From Byssochlamys sp. IMV 00236 (taxonomy: Eukaryota > Ascomycota > Eurotiomycetes > Eurotiales > Thermoascaceae), in assembly GCA_001931875.2 (NCBI GenBank), contig MSJH02000840.1:496001-560000 (forward strand): 64,000 nt of DNA, read 5' to 3'. The translations under genes were made by a program, and so were the position numbers. The notes beneath the pieces were generated by a model that was given only the letters and a program-made list of their open reading frames with translations, searched no databases and was not told where the DNA came from. Position 1 is the first letter of the stretch, and each line of letters opens with the position of its first letter. This document shows positions 1 to 11,686 of this stretch, one piece after another.

Positions 1-1
1 G

Positions 2-1511
2 GGCGGCTTCAACAAGGCACTGTTGATGACTGCAGAGAACGGAAAGGAGGTCATTGCTAAGATTCCCCTTGCACAAATTGTGCCTCCGAAGTATGTCACG
101 GAATCTGAAGCTGCTACTCTGGATTTTGGTAATGTTATCCTATGCCTAAGAAATCGTATTGTATTTTTTCTAATCATCACCATTGCCAGTCGATCGTTAT
201 ACGTCTATACCAGTATGCAAAGTTCTGGCGTGGAGTTCTGAGATATCGAATCCCGTGGGATCGGAATATATCATAATGGAGAAAGCCCCAGGGAGACAGC
301 TAATCGAATTATGGGGAGATATGGATTTATCCAGTCGGTTCAAATTGATTCACAATCTAGCTCAGATGGAGAGTAGTCTCGCATCCAGAAAGTTTCCTGG
401 TTATGGGAGTTTGTATTTTCGGGATACGTTCGAGCGTGATTCTAGCAGATCATCTATAGCTATGGATGATGATGATACGTATTGCATCGGACCATATTAT
501 CACGAGGGATGGTTTCCTCAGTTCGGAAATCGAGATGATGCTGGACCATGTAAGTCGCCCATCATACATACACTTTAGTCCTTCTGTTTTTCCTAACACC
601 AACTTCAACTTCTCCCAGGGACCAATCTTACCGACTTCACTCTCTCCATGGCTAATAGAGGAATTTGGCATGTGTCAAACTCCACCCCTCTCACGGCTCG
701 TGGTCCACACTACGGCTCTAAAAATGAACATATCCAGACTCTAAAAAACACCCAGAAAATCATACCAACATTAGCAGAACATCCTACTTTACAACGATTT
801 TCCACACCAACACTCTGGCACTCTGATCTTCACCTAGGGAATATATTCGTCTCTAATACCGACCCCACAGTCATCGTCAGTATAATAGACTGGCAATACA
901 CCTCTATCCTACCTTCTTTCACACAAGTTCAATGGCCGGAATTTCTCAATCCACCAGAAAACTATCAGGTTGGAATGATCAAACCGGATCTACCCGCGAC
1001 CTTCAACCACATGGACGAAGACGAGAAGGAATATGCTCTATTACAGAGAGATAAAGCGATGCTTAGCAAGCGGTACGAAGCGGCGGTAGCCAAGTATCAT
1101 TACGAGTCATTCCTAGCTTTGATTGGTATCAATCGTATTGTGCAGAATTTATTCTCCTCGTGCGAGAGGACGTATAAGGATGGTATTGTACCGCATCGTG
1201 ATTCTCTTTTGCGGATATCTCAAACGTGGGAACAAGTTGGACTTCAGGGGTCGTGTCCTTTTGAAGTTAGCATTGAGAGATTAGAGAAGCATGCATGGGA
1301 ACTCGAACGGTATACGGACTGGTGTACGTTGTGGGGGTATACGCGGCAGATACTGTGCATAGATAAGGATGGTTGGGTGTCTCCTCGGTTGGACTTTGAT
1401 AAGGTTAAGGAGAGACATGATGAGCTGTTCGAACTTTACATGCTGAGGGAGAGTGAAGAAATGTCGGAAGATGAAGCGAGGAATATTTGGTTTTATGTTG
1501 AGAGGGAGTGA
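2..1511 (+). CDS. APH-type phosphotransferase (protein-kinase-like fold), 5' partial
   Basis: The gene runs off the left edge, so the N-terminus is missing. I read three exons: 2-128, 190-549 and 619-1511; the introns 129-189 and 550-618 have GTAATG/CAG and GTAAGT/CAG borders and keep the frame. The product belongs to the phosphotransferase/aminoglycoside phosphotransferase (APH) superfamily that is greatly expanded in filamentous fungi, some members being annotated as AIM9-like. Visible motifs are a beta-strand Lys in EVIAKIP, the hinge-like YIIMEKAPG, the Brenner motif HSDLHLGN (catalytic Asp, Mg-binding Asn) near 820-843 and the metal-binding Asp of IIDWQ. All core catalytic residues are present, so it looks active. 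The natural substrate of this group is unknown; a role in antibiotic resistance should not be inferred. Confidence 0.85.
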
Positions 1512-1775
1512 AATGTACCAATGTATAACTGAGTTATCAGGGGGCAACAAGAGTCCGGAGTCGGAAGAGTGTATTACATTACATATATGACTCTGCGTTT
1601 GGCAAACCGTCGCGAAATACAGGCGAGCTTATTTAAGCTGACCCTTAAAACAATATGCTGATTACATATAGAACAGATAGAAAGACGCAGTCATCCTTCG
1701 CCCTCAAAAATCGTATATAATACATTTTTTGGACTTGTCCTACTTTTCCATGCACGCTCAGTGGTTGGAGAAACT

Positions 1776-3937
1776 TCATCCTTCAACCAACACCCGTGTC
1801 CAGTCGAACTTCCTCCAGCGTTTCCGGAAGCCGTCCACACGTCTGTCACCGCCCCTGGACCACCGTCCTTGCCGCTTGATAACGTCTGGTTCCAAGTCGA
1901 GCATGCCTCCGATTGTTTCCCGAGCGAAGAGATCTCCGCGTGGCCAGCGATGCTCGTGCTCGACGATATGGCCGAGTCCGCCGTCCAAATCAAACCAGAC
2001 GTGGAAGTAGGGCATCTCCTTTGCGATCGAGCGTCGGAAGGCCAGTTTCCCGAGTCCCTCTCTCGCTTTCGCGCGAGTGTCGATCAGCTTGCGGTGTTGC
2101 GTCCATTCCGAGTCGGCTTGTAGAATTGCCTCCTTGAAGAAGGCTGGAGACGTTTCTCCAAGACTATAAGGGAGCGGGACCGCTTCCATCGCTGCATGTC
2201 GCTTACGTTGAGGTTGTGCGGCATTCTCGTAAAAGATAACGTCCCGCCCTTGGTCGTGATACATCCGAGTCAGGCTCTTCATGAAATTACGGATCTCTTC
2301 CCACTCATCGTCATCGCACTCCAGCAGGTTTGTTCGGTGCTGGATGGGCACTATGGTGGCACTTCCCTCGCTGAGCTCCGGCTCCGTGGGGAGCGTAAGA
2401 TAAGTTCGTGTTGCTAGAGATACTACAGGAGCGATAGGAGGTGTGTTGGTGTCTTCATGGTGGCACAGAGCGCAGCTGTCAAGGATGCGGTTCATCTTCT
2501 GGAATTCGTTGATGGCCATGTTCTTCAGGTTGATTTCGGACTTTTGCACCCTCCTTGCCAGTTTTGCCGCATTTTCATCCATATATTCCAGGTCATTCTG
2601 AGATATCTTGTCAGCACATGCACATACAAAGCAGTAGGAAGAAATCTTACATCAAATTTGGCGTCTTTGGCGATTCGCTCTGCGAGTCGCATGCCCTCCC
2701 CGCCAGCCTGTCCACGCGTTCGTCGCTCCTCCCGCACCATATCGTCAATGGTCATATCTTCATTCTCCACCACTAGGCCCCTCTCACGACCTCTTTTGTT
2801 CTCGACAGCTTTGACTTCGTTTCTTTGACCGGCCAGCATTGGGTTCTCAGCAACCCCGAGCACGACGACATCGGCCTCTTTACGGTTGGCCATATCGGCG
2901 GCCGCTATGTTATACCGTTTTTCGAGTTCTTCTGCGTCCGATGAGCCCCGTAGCTTGGCTTTCATCATCTGCGCCTTGAGTCTGTTTAGGGCAGTCAGGT
3001 CCAGATGCTGCGTAGTCCTCAGAGGAGGCTCGGTCTCCATCTGTTTGCCCTGACCTTGTGCTTCGTGCTCTTTTTCGGGGTCTCTGGTATGCTGATGCTC
3101 GTCCCTATGGATACCACGAGCGAGCTTTCTCTCCTGGAAAAGCTCACCAGTGGGCTTGATTTTTCCAACGTAAGACTCGCCGTATCTTTCCCGGCGGTCC
3201 AGTTCTATCTCCTCCTCCCGTGCATCATCGAATGAACGCAGATCTCCGAAACGCTCGACGGCGATATCTTCCACAGGCTTCCCAGTTTCTTCCGCTTCTC
3301 TGTAGACGGCCTTGAGTTTCGTCATTCTCCATTGGGAGCCGGCATCGCCAAACTCGTAATCAACCTCATGCGGCGCTGGCTCTTGTTCGATATCCTCAGT
3401 CGCTTTCCCATTATTGATATCTTGGAGGTGCTCATTGAGCTCTCTGTCGTGGATTTTGAGTTCGAAATCGGCCTGCAACATCTTCGGCTTTGGCGCTTCC
3501 TGTAAGCGATCCTTGTCATGTCGCTGTACGTAGTCGATATCCAAAGCCGATGGAGCTTCCATCCAAGCATCTCGTTTCAGCCGAGTCGGCTCCTCTTGCA
3601 CTACCCGTTTCGGAACAGGTTCCTCGAGCTCTTCTCTGCTGCCTCGATGTCTCCGCTTATGGCTGTGTTCGTGGCTGTCGCCGTTGCTGGAAGAATGCCG
3701 TGAGCGTTTGTGCCGATGACGTTCCTCATCATCTCGATGTCTGTGTCGGTCATGATCGCGATCGCGATCGCGCTCGCGTTCTCTCGACCGTGACGAGTGA
3801 CGGCGGTGGTGATGGTGATTATGACGGTGATGCCGTTCCCTCGAGCGGTCTCTTTCGCGGTCCTTGTCCTTGCTGCTCCTGTGTTCCCGCCGCTCTCTAC
3901 TCTCTGCGAGCGACTTCTCGAAATCTTCGAGCGTCAT
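1776..3937 (-). CDS. cwf19: Cwf19-like splicing/intron-turnover factor
   Basis: Two exons on the minus strand, 3937-2651 and 2597-1776, with one 53-nt intron (2598-2650); about 702 aa. The first 150 residues are a charged, disordered RS/RE/His-rich tail typical of spliceosome-associated proteins. The C-terminal part carries the two CwfJ domains: the exon junction falls before the conserved stretch YMDENA, followed by CALCHHED, a HIT-related zinc/nucleotide-binding segment, and the YFHVWFDLDGG region. In yeasts Cwf19/Drn1 associates with the post-splicing complex and modulates lariat debranching in the nucleus. I start at the ATG at 3937 (MTLEDFEKSLAES) because family members begin there; an in-frame ATG at 4057 would add 40 unconserved residues and leave only 179 bp to the divergent gpn1 start. 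Confidence 0.92.
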
Positions 3938-4236
3938 TGTTTTGGCGCCGACAAGCAGTGCTTGATGGCTCGTTGAGCTGAACGTTGTCTGTTGGGAGCA
4001 GAACGCGCTTTCAGAAGGGCAAACTCCGGGATGACGTCTGGCCGGGCTAGACTCCACCTCGTTCTTCTATGGTAAGCCAAACTCCCCGCGAAGAATTTCT
4101 GTCGAGAGCTAATAATCGACAACTCCCCCACCCGCTCTTTTATTGTCAGCATATCTCGTCTCTCTTCGCTTTTGTTCATAAAATCCCATCACAGAACTTG
4201 TCACTCGACGAATCTTGCGAACGCGCCACTGCAACC
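3938..4236. promoter_or_regulatory. Bidirectional promoter between cwf19 and gpn1
   Basis: 299 bp separate the two divergent start codons (3937 on minus, 4237 on plus). Both products serve nuclear RNA metabolism, splicing and RNA polymerase assembly, so co-expression is plausible. I see no TATA box and no clear CCAAT pair. Confidence 0.55.
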
Positions 4237-5517
4237 ATGGCGAAATCGCCGGTGGCGGTCGTCTGCGTCGGCATGGCCGGTGCGTATCCCCTCGTTCTGA
4301 CCTTACTGACAGAGCGCAGACTGATAATAATGGATGATGTGTTTGATTTAGGCTCCGGAAAGACGACCTTCATGCAGAGAATCAATTCCTACCTACATTC
4401 AGAGAAGAAGATACCATACGTGCTGAATCTGGACCCCGCAGTGCACACGGTCCCGTTCGAGAGCAACATCGATATCCGTGATTCGATCAACTACAAAGAA
4501 GTCATGAAACAGTACAACTTAGGGCCCAACGGTGGCATCCTTACGTCCCTGAATCTTTTTGCTACAAAAGTGGATCAGATCATAGCGCTGCTGGAGAAGC
4601 GAACGTCGCCCGATTCGACTACACCGGCCGGACGACCGATCGAGCACATTCTCGTCGATACGCCAGGACAGATCGAGGTGTTTGTATGGAGTGCATCCGG
4701 GAGCATCTTGCTTGAGACGCTGGCATCATCCTTCCCGACCGTGATCGCCTACGTGATTGATACCCCGCGGACGAGTTCGACCAGCACTTTCATGAGCAAC
4801 ATGCTCTACGCATGCAGTATTCTTTACAAGACCAAACTTCCGATGATCCTTGTCTTCAACAAGACCGACGTCAAGGATGCCGAGTTTGCCAAGGAGTGGA
4901 TGACCGACTTTGATGCATTCCAGACAGCGCTGCGACAAGAGGAAGAGGCGGGTGTCTTTGGGGCGGAGGGAGGTACGGGAGGATTTGGCAGCGGCAGCGG
5001 ATACATGGGATCGCTGCTGAACAGTATGAGCTTGATGCTGGAGGAATTTTACCGCCATCTCAATGTCGTCGGGGTAAGCTCCATGACCGGAGACGGCATC
5101 GATGAGTTCTTCGCGGCAGTGGAGGAAAAGCGCCAGGAATTCGAACGTGACTACAAGCCCGAGCTAGAACGCAAAAGAAAAGAGCGCGAAGACGCCAAGG
5201 CGGCCCGACGCGAGCAAGAGCTGGGCAAACTTATGAGAGACATGAGCGTCTCCGGGGTTAGTCGTCCATCGCAAACAGCGCGGGATGAGGCGGAAACTGT
5301 CAGTGAGGCTGAAGACAATGCCATCGACTCGCGTGACACGATTGGTGCTGCGGACTCTGCGGACGAGGATTCCGAGGACGACTATAATACATCCGGAACA
5401 GGGGGAGACGAGGGCCTGTCACAGCGCTACCAGCAAGCTCTGGCCGGGTCGTCGTCGCAGGATGAGAAAGACCACAGTTTTACCCGATATCTGCGTGCTA
5501 GTAATATCAATCGATGA
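4237..5517 (+). CDS. gpn1: GPN-loop GTPase 1 (Npa3/XAB1 family)
   Basis: Two exons, 4237-4279 and 4352-5517; the 72-nt intron is a multiple of three and leaves the frame open, but it splits the P-loop, and removing it restores the contiguous GMAGSGKTT Walker A. The product is about 402 aa. Further motifs are LNLDPAV, the signature Gly-Pro-Asn insertion in LGPNGGI, the switch region LVDTPGQIE, and FNKTDV (G4). The C-terminus is an acidic, charged coiled-coil tail from about residue 290. Gpn1/Npa3 dimerises with Gpn3 and drives cytoplasmic assembly and nuclear import of RNA polymerase II. The ATG at 4237 lies in a good context (ACCATGG) and removes the upstream in-frame ATG at 4069. Confidence 0.95.
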   Translation: MAKSPVAVVCVGMAGAYPLVLTLLTERRLIIMDDVFDLGSGKTTFMQRINSYLHSEKKIPYVLNLDPAVHTVPFESNIDIRDSINYKEVMKQYNLGPNGGILTSLNLFATKVDQIIALLEKRTSPDSTTPAGRPIEHILVDTPGQIEVFVWSASGSILLETLASSFPTVIAYVIDTPRTSSTSTFMSNMLYACSILYKTKLPMILVFNKTDVKDAEFAKEWMTDFDAFQTALRQEEEAGVFGAEGGTGGFGSGSGYMGSLLNSMSLMLEEFYRHLNVVGVSSMTGDGIDEFFAAVEEKRQEFERDYKPELERKRKEREDAKAARREQELGKLMRDMSVSGVSRPSQTARDEAETVSEAEDNAIDSRDTIGAADSADEDSEDDYNTSGTGGDEGLSQRYQQALAGSSSQDEKDHSFTRYLRASNINR

Positions 5518-6898
5518 TGCCATATAGTATCGATAATCAAAGAGTTCGATGGCTGAAGCTGTTGTGCCGCCGTTTAGCTTAGCGCTATGTTCCGTTGTTT
5601 TTTTTTTTTTTTCTCTTTTTTTTTTTTTTTTTCTCTTCTTCTTTTACCCCTGGTCCTTTGTCACTTTTATTCCTTGTATGACCGGCTTCCATACTTACGG
5701 CTTGCTCATCCCTGGTCAGACCCCGGAGTCTTCGCGTACTTTGTCGCCACTGCACACCGCTGCTGCAGCCCAATCGATCTCCGGCGCCCTGCATCGGAAG
5801 CTCTCCCGGCATCCGCGATCTTTTTGCGACAAGTACCAACTCACCAGTATCGAGACGGGGGAAGCCAGGTGCTTAGCGAGAGATCATTCCAATTTAGCTC
5901 CGGGATAATCGACGGGAACCGGGAATGCCGTCACAAGCAGGGGAGTCAACAAAGGTGTTACCATCCAAAGCCACATACAAGCCCATTTCGCGATCTACTT
6001 GTACTCCGTAGGTCGGCTCCACTACCGAGAAGCACGTCGATCCATGCAACCCCCAGCAGAAGAAAAGAAGGCCAGGAACGCACTGATAGTGATGCTCTCC
6101 GCCCGGTCCGTCTTGAGTACTACTGTCTTGCTGTTGTTTGTTTGTTTGTATCTTAATAATACGGTTTCCTTTTGAAGGATTGTCGGGGGATGTTGATCTT
6201 CTGCAACATCCTTAAAACGATACCCCCCTCTCCCCTCCCAGCAGCCCTAGGACCCCTGAGGCCAGTGTGTCACCGTCGGCTGGCGTGATGATAATATTCA
6301 GTGACGATCTGATTTGTGGCGGTCTTTTTATTTTTTTTTTCTGCTGGACTTGTTTCCACAGGTGCCCCATAGGGTCTGGTTCAGCTCTATCGACTTTAGG
6401 TCTGTTCTGGGGCTGCCTGAGCCAGTCAGCTCTCGTTGTTTCAATTCACGCGACGTGCTTTTGTTGGCTGTGGTCATGCGCGTCCGTAGGGAAGAGGGAA
6501 GTAGTACTACACCGCATATAATGTATGAATGTCTCTGAAAAAGCTCGGCAATTGTTTTCTGCTGCCGTGGAGTGGCTGAAACAGTCCAGCTGTCGACCCT
6601 ACCTTTTTTTGACCCTTAGAGCCCTTTCACATCCACGTTCATTCTTAGCTTCACCTGATTTCAAACCGGGGTAGCTCTGCGCCCTATCACTGTTTATCGT
6701 CACTGTCTACTTCACTCTCTTGTCATTTGCATGCTGGCAGACTCAGTGATTGGGCTCAATTCCCCGGGCCCAGTCATCTATGCGGATCGAGAGATGGGGT
6801 TATCCTCCCCGTCAAGAGCGGCACAACATGACCGAGAGCTTATACTGTCGCTTAAATCCTGTCCCAATCTGACGTTGAATCATAATAATAATACTACC
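5518..6898. other. Intergenic, poly-T rich
   Basis: No gene seen. Just after gpn1 (about 5596-5640) there are two long T tracts separated by a short C/T run, which create chance open frames of Phe-rich protein on the plus strand and Lys-rich protein on the minus strand. The rest is mixed-composition UTR and promoter sequence for the acetyltransferase. Confidence 0.6.
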
Positions 6899-7865
6899 AT
6901 GACAAGAGATCTCTCGGACGACGGGACAGACCCTAGGGACAAGTGGACGCAAACATCCTCCGAGATGGACCTCAAAGATCCTAATAATCACAGCCAGCAT
7001 GCATTGCATTGCCCTCACGCTGCTCGGCTTCAGAAAGCCGGTCCTCTCTGTCGAGAGTATGAGAAGATGATCTCGGGGCAGCCGTATGTCGTCTCTCCAT
7101 GGGTATCTTGTGTATGATAAGTTGGCCGCGGTTCGACGCTGATATCGAAGTGTGGTTCGCGAACAGATTTAGACTACTATCATCGCCCAGTCTGCAGGGA
7201 AGGAAACTGCGGGCGCGACAGTTCTGTATCAGTTATAATCAAGACGAGATCCCCAACGATCCTAAAGTGCCTCCAGAGAAGGTGTTCCAAGGCCTCCGGA
7301 ACCGACGGGAGAAGATGCTGCGTACGATCATCGGAGAGGTCGGTGAGCAGCCGGTCATCGAACCTCCATTTAACTTTCAGTATGGTAGCAATATCGCTCT
7401 AGGAGATAAGTTCTACGCCAATGTCAAGTGAGTCTACTGCTCGTGTGTAGGGGAGAGAGAGAGAAAGAGAGAGGGAAAAAGCATCAGGACGAATACTTAC
7501 GGTCGCTCCCAACCAGTCTTCGCATCCATGACAGCGGCTTCGTTACGATTGGCAACCGCGTTCTCATCGCCCCCAATGTGACCATTCTGACTGAAAGTCA
7601 TGATAAAGACGTCCAGAGTCGCCGTGACGGTGTCGTGTATGCGCGATCGGTCACTATAGGCGACGATTGCTGGATCGGATCCGGAGCCACCATCCTCCCG
7701 GGCGTGACGATAGGGAAAGGCACCACGATCGGTGCCGGATCTCTTGTGACGAAGGATATCCCACCGTTCAGTGTCGCTTGGGGCGTTCCTGCTCGGGTCA
7801 TCCATGGGGTTGACGATCCGGATGCTTCTGATGGCTCACAGTACAAAGCCCCCCAGCATCTGTGA
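6899..7865 (+). CDS. Maltose/galactoside O-acetyltransferase-like (NodL/LacA) hexapeptide acyltransferase
   Basis: Three exons, with introns 7103-7197 and 7428-7516. After splicing the protein has the N-terminal Mac domain (EYEKMISGQPY then GRKLRARQFC) and a left-handed beta-helix of hexapeptide repeats (VTIGNRVLIAPNVTI, IGDDCWIGSGATILPGVTIG), ending in the usual GVPARV loop. Such enzymes transfer acetyl from acetyl-CoA to a sugar hydroxyl in the cytosol; catalytic His is in TESHD. The start is uncertain: ATGs at 6731, 6899 and 6965 are all in frame. I chose 6899 (context ACCATGA, 260 aa); 6965 would give a length closer to the family norm (about 238 aa). Confidence 0.82.
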
Positions 7866-9026
7866 TGATGTTTGCTGGGGGACTGAGGCCCAAGAATCAC
7901 CTTCCTTTCCTTTCTTCATCCTTATTTTATTATTATTATTCTCATCCTTATTTATTATTCTACATCTCTTACAGGGCGTTCTGAAGTCGGTACCCGGAAG
8001 GACAAAAGTTTTCGGTTCGAGATTGCTAGGGAAGGGACATCACATCACAGGAGCGAACAAGCGGTGAAATTCGGATATGCATAACCCTCATTTTATTTTA
8101 TTTCATTTCGTTTTTATTCTTGTCTCTCTTCTTTTCTTATGATTATTATTAGAATAGGTAATTTAGGTATCGTGGATTCAAGATGCTACTTGGATGGTTT
8201 ATCTGAATTTGTAATCTAGACTCTAGAGTAGTCAAGGAACTGTATACCATAAGCTGTCAACCAATCGAGCGATACCAAACCAGCAAATCAACTCGACAGC
8301 CTAACCACTCCGCCAATGACTATCTATTATTATTAGACTAGATCCTTCATACTCAAGACATTATTTCATCAATTAATTAATGAAATAATTAATGAAATAA
8401 TGAAATAATTAGCGCAAAACTAGATGCAAACCCCACAAACACACCCGATCTCCCCAAAGTTCCAGCTGGATATCGCATGATGTCATAACTACACTAACTC
8501 TTTGACGCCAATCAAGAATGAAAAAGAATGAATTCGTTCAATTGAATCAAGTTCCGAAGCAAAAGTACCCCATCTCTCTACTAAGTAAGTCATCTTTGTC
8601 AACGCATATGCCAGGTTTGTGAGAACGCCTCGTTGCAGAGAGGGCCCCTCCATCCCGGCAATTTAAAGAATCGTTGCTCCCCCCCCTCCCCCTCTCCCCT
8701 CACAGCTAGCTACTTATCCTTGTTCCCCGGACCGCTCCGTGTTGGTGGTACTTTTGACCTTCGTCAGCTCATCTTGCATTAACTCGACTCGACTCACGGT
8801 ACTGTGTTACTGTCTTGATCTCGTTGAATTTATTGAAAAGAAGAAAGAAAAAAAAAAGCAAGAAATCTTTCTTATTCAGTGAGATATCGAAGTTGTCAGA
8901 AACAATATCGACTTGCTTTCTATCCATCTAACATACCCCGGATTTCATCATCTCGAGTGTTCTACATTTTCTGGAAAAGAAAAGAAAATAATAACCATAC
9001 CCTTGGGATTCATTCGGCCCCCCATC
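7866..9026. other. Intergenic with an AT-rich inverted repeat
   Basis: No coding sequence recognised. 8361-8388 holds an inverted repeat (TTATTTCAT facing ATGAAATAA around an AATTAATT core), followed by further copies of the same AT motif to 8410. A C/CT-rich stretch at about 8677-8702 and purine-rich runs near 8835-8860 look like fungal promoter/5' UTR sequence for the next gene. Confidence 0.55.
8361..8410. repeat. AT-rich inverted repeat with short tandem copies
   Basis: The arms TTATTTCAT (8361-8369) and ATGAAATAA (8380-8388) pair perfectly around an AATTAATT centre; the right arm motif is then repeated about two more times to 8410. It may form a hairpin or cruciform. No function known. 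Confidence 0.6.
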
Positions 9027-9963
9027 ATGGATGTACGTGCGTTATGTCCCTCTTGACCTTGACCCCCCTGCATGCATTTCAGGGCGCAATCTCTCTGCTC
9101 CTGCAATAATGCCTGTCGCCAATTCTAGGTTTTCTCCGTATCTATAGTCTACTTATAGGAACTAACGGATTCTGTCACTGGTCACCAGGTCTTTTACACC
9201 TACACCTACGGAACAGCCGCATGGCTATCCGTCCAAGGATTCCTATTGCTGGCATCGCCTAAGATGACGGTGACGATGCTGTTAGATGAGACTAGACCTC
9301 CGTCACGTAAGTAAATAGCCAGTTCTGGATTGGAGGGGGTCGCCATTTTTTTTTCTTCTTCCTGCAACTAGTTAAGGGGGACTTGTGTCATGTTCCATTG
9401 CCCCGGCATGTTATTCGTGGTCATATACTTAGTGGAGAAGGGGGAGACAGCCTTCTTTTCCCCGGAGAGAAAAGAACAAGCACCAGCAAAAAGCAAAAAA
9501 AAGTCCCCCAGAAAAGAAAGGACTAACTAATCTATATTCTGCAATCTTAGCGATTGAAATCTACCTTTCCCGATGCTCCGGATTGAGCCTCCTCACACTA
9601 GCCATCCTGACGATCCTTCTCACTGGATCCGTCCCCCTAACATCGACAGCCAATCGACCCGTTACCACAAACGATAATGACCCCAAGGCGCCCTATGCCG
9701 TGCCTACGATGCTCATCACGACTATCTTCCATGGAATCAGCGGCTTCTACGCCTACACGTGGTTCACGACTAGTGGACAAGCGGCCTTTGCACTGGGAAT
9801 GGCTGGTTATGCGCTCGTGGGGGCCGTCGGACTTTGGTGTTTGCTTTTCGCAAGCGAGCATGGGAAGATTAGTCGGAAGACGGGGGTCGATAAGAGGACG
9901 TCGGGGTTCCCGTTTGAGAATAAGGAGGCTGATAAGCGGTTTGAGTCGAAGAAGGGACTGTGA
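9027..9963 (+). CDS. Small fungal integral membrane protein, unknown function
   Basis: I read three exons: 9027-9032 (coding only Met-Asp), 9189-9306 and 9551-9963. The phases 0 and 1 match across both introns (GTACGT/CAG and GTAAGT/TAG) and give 178 aa. The product has about four hydrophobic segments: TAAWLSVQGFLLLASP, LTLAILTILLTGSVPLT, PTMLITTIFHGISGFYAY and AGYALVGAVGLWCLLFA, then a charged Lys-rich cytosolic tail. I do not recognise a named family; the layout suits a small four-helix endomembrane protein. The six-nucleotide coding first exon is unusual but each junction is canonical; the start is therefore less sure than the other exons. Confidence 0.72.
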
Positions 9964-10521
9964 GTTTGGATTTGAATTCGCAAATTCAAGTCTTCTGATG
10001 TGATGTCGTGGAAATGGCATGTGGAGATGGAATTACGGTTGAAAGGAAGGTCTCGATCCGATCCTACTCTCGATTTATCACTCCGTATGGTGTAGTTAAA
10101 GGGTAGGATTATCTAGCTACGATCGAATGTATAACGTATTTGAGTTAGAGGCGCATTGGAGAAGTGGCCGGCGGCATGTATGTATGTACAATAACTAACT
10201 TACTTAGGTGGGGGAAATCTGGAGATCATTTACCTATGCGATGCGATGCGATGCGATGCCATCCTGCAACTAGGAAATAATTACTAGAAGACAGGAAGAA
10301 CAAAAAAAGGAAAGAAAGATAGATCTCAGCTTCGGTTAATGCTTTTATCTTATTCGACGAATAATTCAGCCTGAATAACTAAACCATTTCCTATGTTACT
10401 TGCATCAGCATAACTAATATCTCAATAGACTCTTTGATAACTAACTATCGTCTGAACGCGCGGCTTAAGTTAGCGCGTGCGATGAATAACTAATCCCCTA
10501 TGTCAATAGTTATTCACCAAT
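9964..10521. other. Intergenic
   Basis: No gene seen. It contains a pentanucleotide tandem repeat (GCGAT repeated about four times, 10237-10259). Confidence 0.6.
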
Positions 10522-10833
10522 ATGTCTTCTTCATGGCTATTTCCCTCGAAGTGGACGAAATCGAAAAGAAAACCCCGATCAAGGATGGGACTCAATACCT
10601 TTCGTCGTCTCTTTGAATCCACGTATGAGCATCTCGGCCTTGGCCCCATCTTCCGATGTTGTGCATGTTGTGGTTTTCAACCGCTACTACTGTGAGTATG
10701 GTTTGACTTCTGATAGATAAATGTTTTGCTGTTAATAAAATTGAAGCTGTTAAAAATTTGGTCCTCTGCCTGATCCATATTCCGCAGATTGAAAAACCTT
10801 CACCGTGCAGAATGCCAAAATGAGCGTGGTTGA
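10522..10833 (+). CDS. Possible very small gene (two exons)
   Basis: An ATG at 10522 opens 57 codons of basic, Ser/Arg-rich sequence ending in a Cys-rich stretch (FRCCACCGF). A strong donor GTGAGT starts at 10692 and a CAG acceptor ends at 10787; splicing would extend the frame to a stop at 10831-10833 for about 71 aa. It would converge with, and overlap by about 30 bp, the minus-strand kinase-like gene. I recognise no family; it may be chance. Confidence 0.22.
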
Positions 10834-11686
10834 GGTCGCCAGTGGCATTTTATCGGATCATATATAGTTAATATCTCCTCCAGAGACAATCCACCTAGTA
10901 AGGACAGATCCGCAACAGATTCTCCATCATTAATCTGAGAAAGCAGTACAAAACCTGCTTCAAGACTCCGATGGTCTTCTTCTTGGGCATCTTTAAGCTT
11001 CTGCGAGGAGATCTCTGGTGGAGAAAGAATCCACGCAGAATTGAGGTCTATGAGATAAACCCGATCCTTAGTGACCATTATGTTTGCTGCCCTGATATCA
11101 CGATGAGCTATCGAGGCCTGGTGGAGCTCTTTTAACGCATTCCGAATCTGGTCTGCAATGTGCGCAGTGATTCGGATCTGGGATACCATTTTACCATCAA
11201 CCCAATCGAACAAGAGTGCTCGGACTCTTTCATTGGTAGCATTTGGTGGCCGATCCCATAGGAACGATTGAACATTGAAATGTTTAGCCACGTCTCTCTC
11301 AGTTTTGGTCGGGACAAGTATCCAACCATAACAGAACGGTGTGATTTTGCCGTTAAGTTCCTGCCTAATAAGATATGCATTTGTGCGGCATTCGATAAAG
11401 AAATTGTCGTATACGGCTCTTCGCGATATTCATCGAAGTCTGGAAGGATATAATAGTGGATTATCGAATTTGAACTGCCTCTGGAATGAGTTTTTCAATG
11501 TAGAGCGATAGGGTCACTTGGTCATGTCATACCTATCATTTTCAACGCATATGTCTTCCCGTCAATGAGGACTTTGAACACGTAGGCTGCATTTCCTCCT
11601 CCTGCGTAATCCAGTACATGGATCTTTTGGCTTCTCAGGGGAAATTGTTCAAGTGTAGGGGAGTATTGGGACTCAAGTGAAGCCAT
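10800..11686 (-). pseudogene. Kinase-like gene with an apparent frameshift
   Basis: Exon 1 (11686-11533, MASLESQYSPTLEQ) ends with a glycine-rich loop-like segment, DYAGGGNAAYVFKV, and the ATP-anchoring Lys of YALKM. A GTATGA donor and a TTCCAG acceptor (11442-11440) lead to FDEYREEPY, where the frame is lost. The conserved continuation VYDNFFIECR, then HRDIRAANIMV and YLIDLNSA, lies in the next frame and stays open to a stop at 10800. No splice option that I tried gives one clean frame through both conserved parts, except a weak GAAGAG acceptor. The family is the small fungal kinase-like group; the DFG motif is replaced by DLN. So this is a one-base frameshifted pseudogene or a sequence error near 11405-11415. 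Confidence 0.6.

Noticed and set aside
5587..6156. Plus-strand open frame of 189 codons starting in poly-T
   Set aside because: It is made of Phe/Leu-rich translation of T tracts followed by composition typical of UTR, with no conserved motif.
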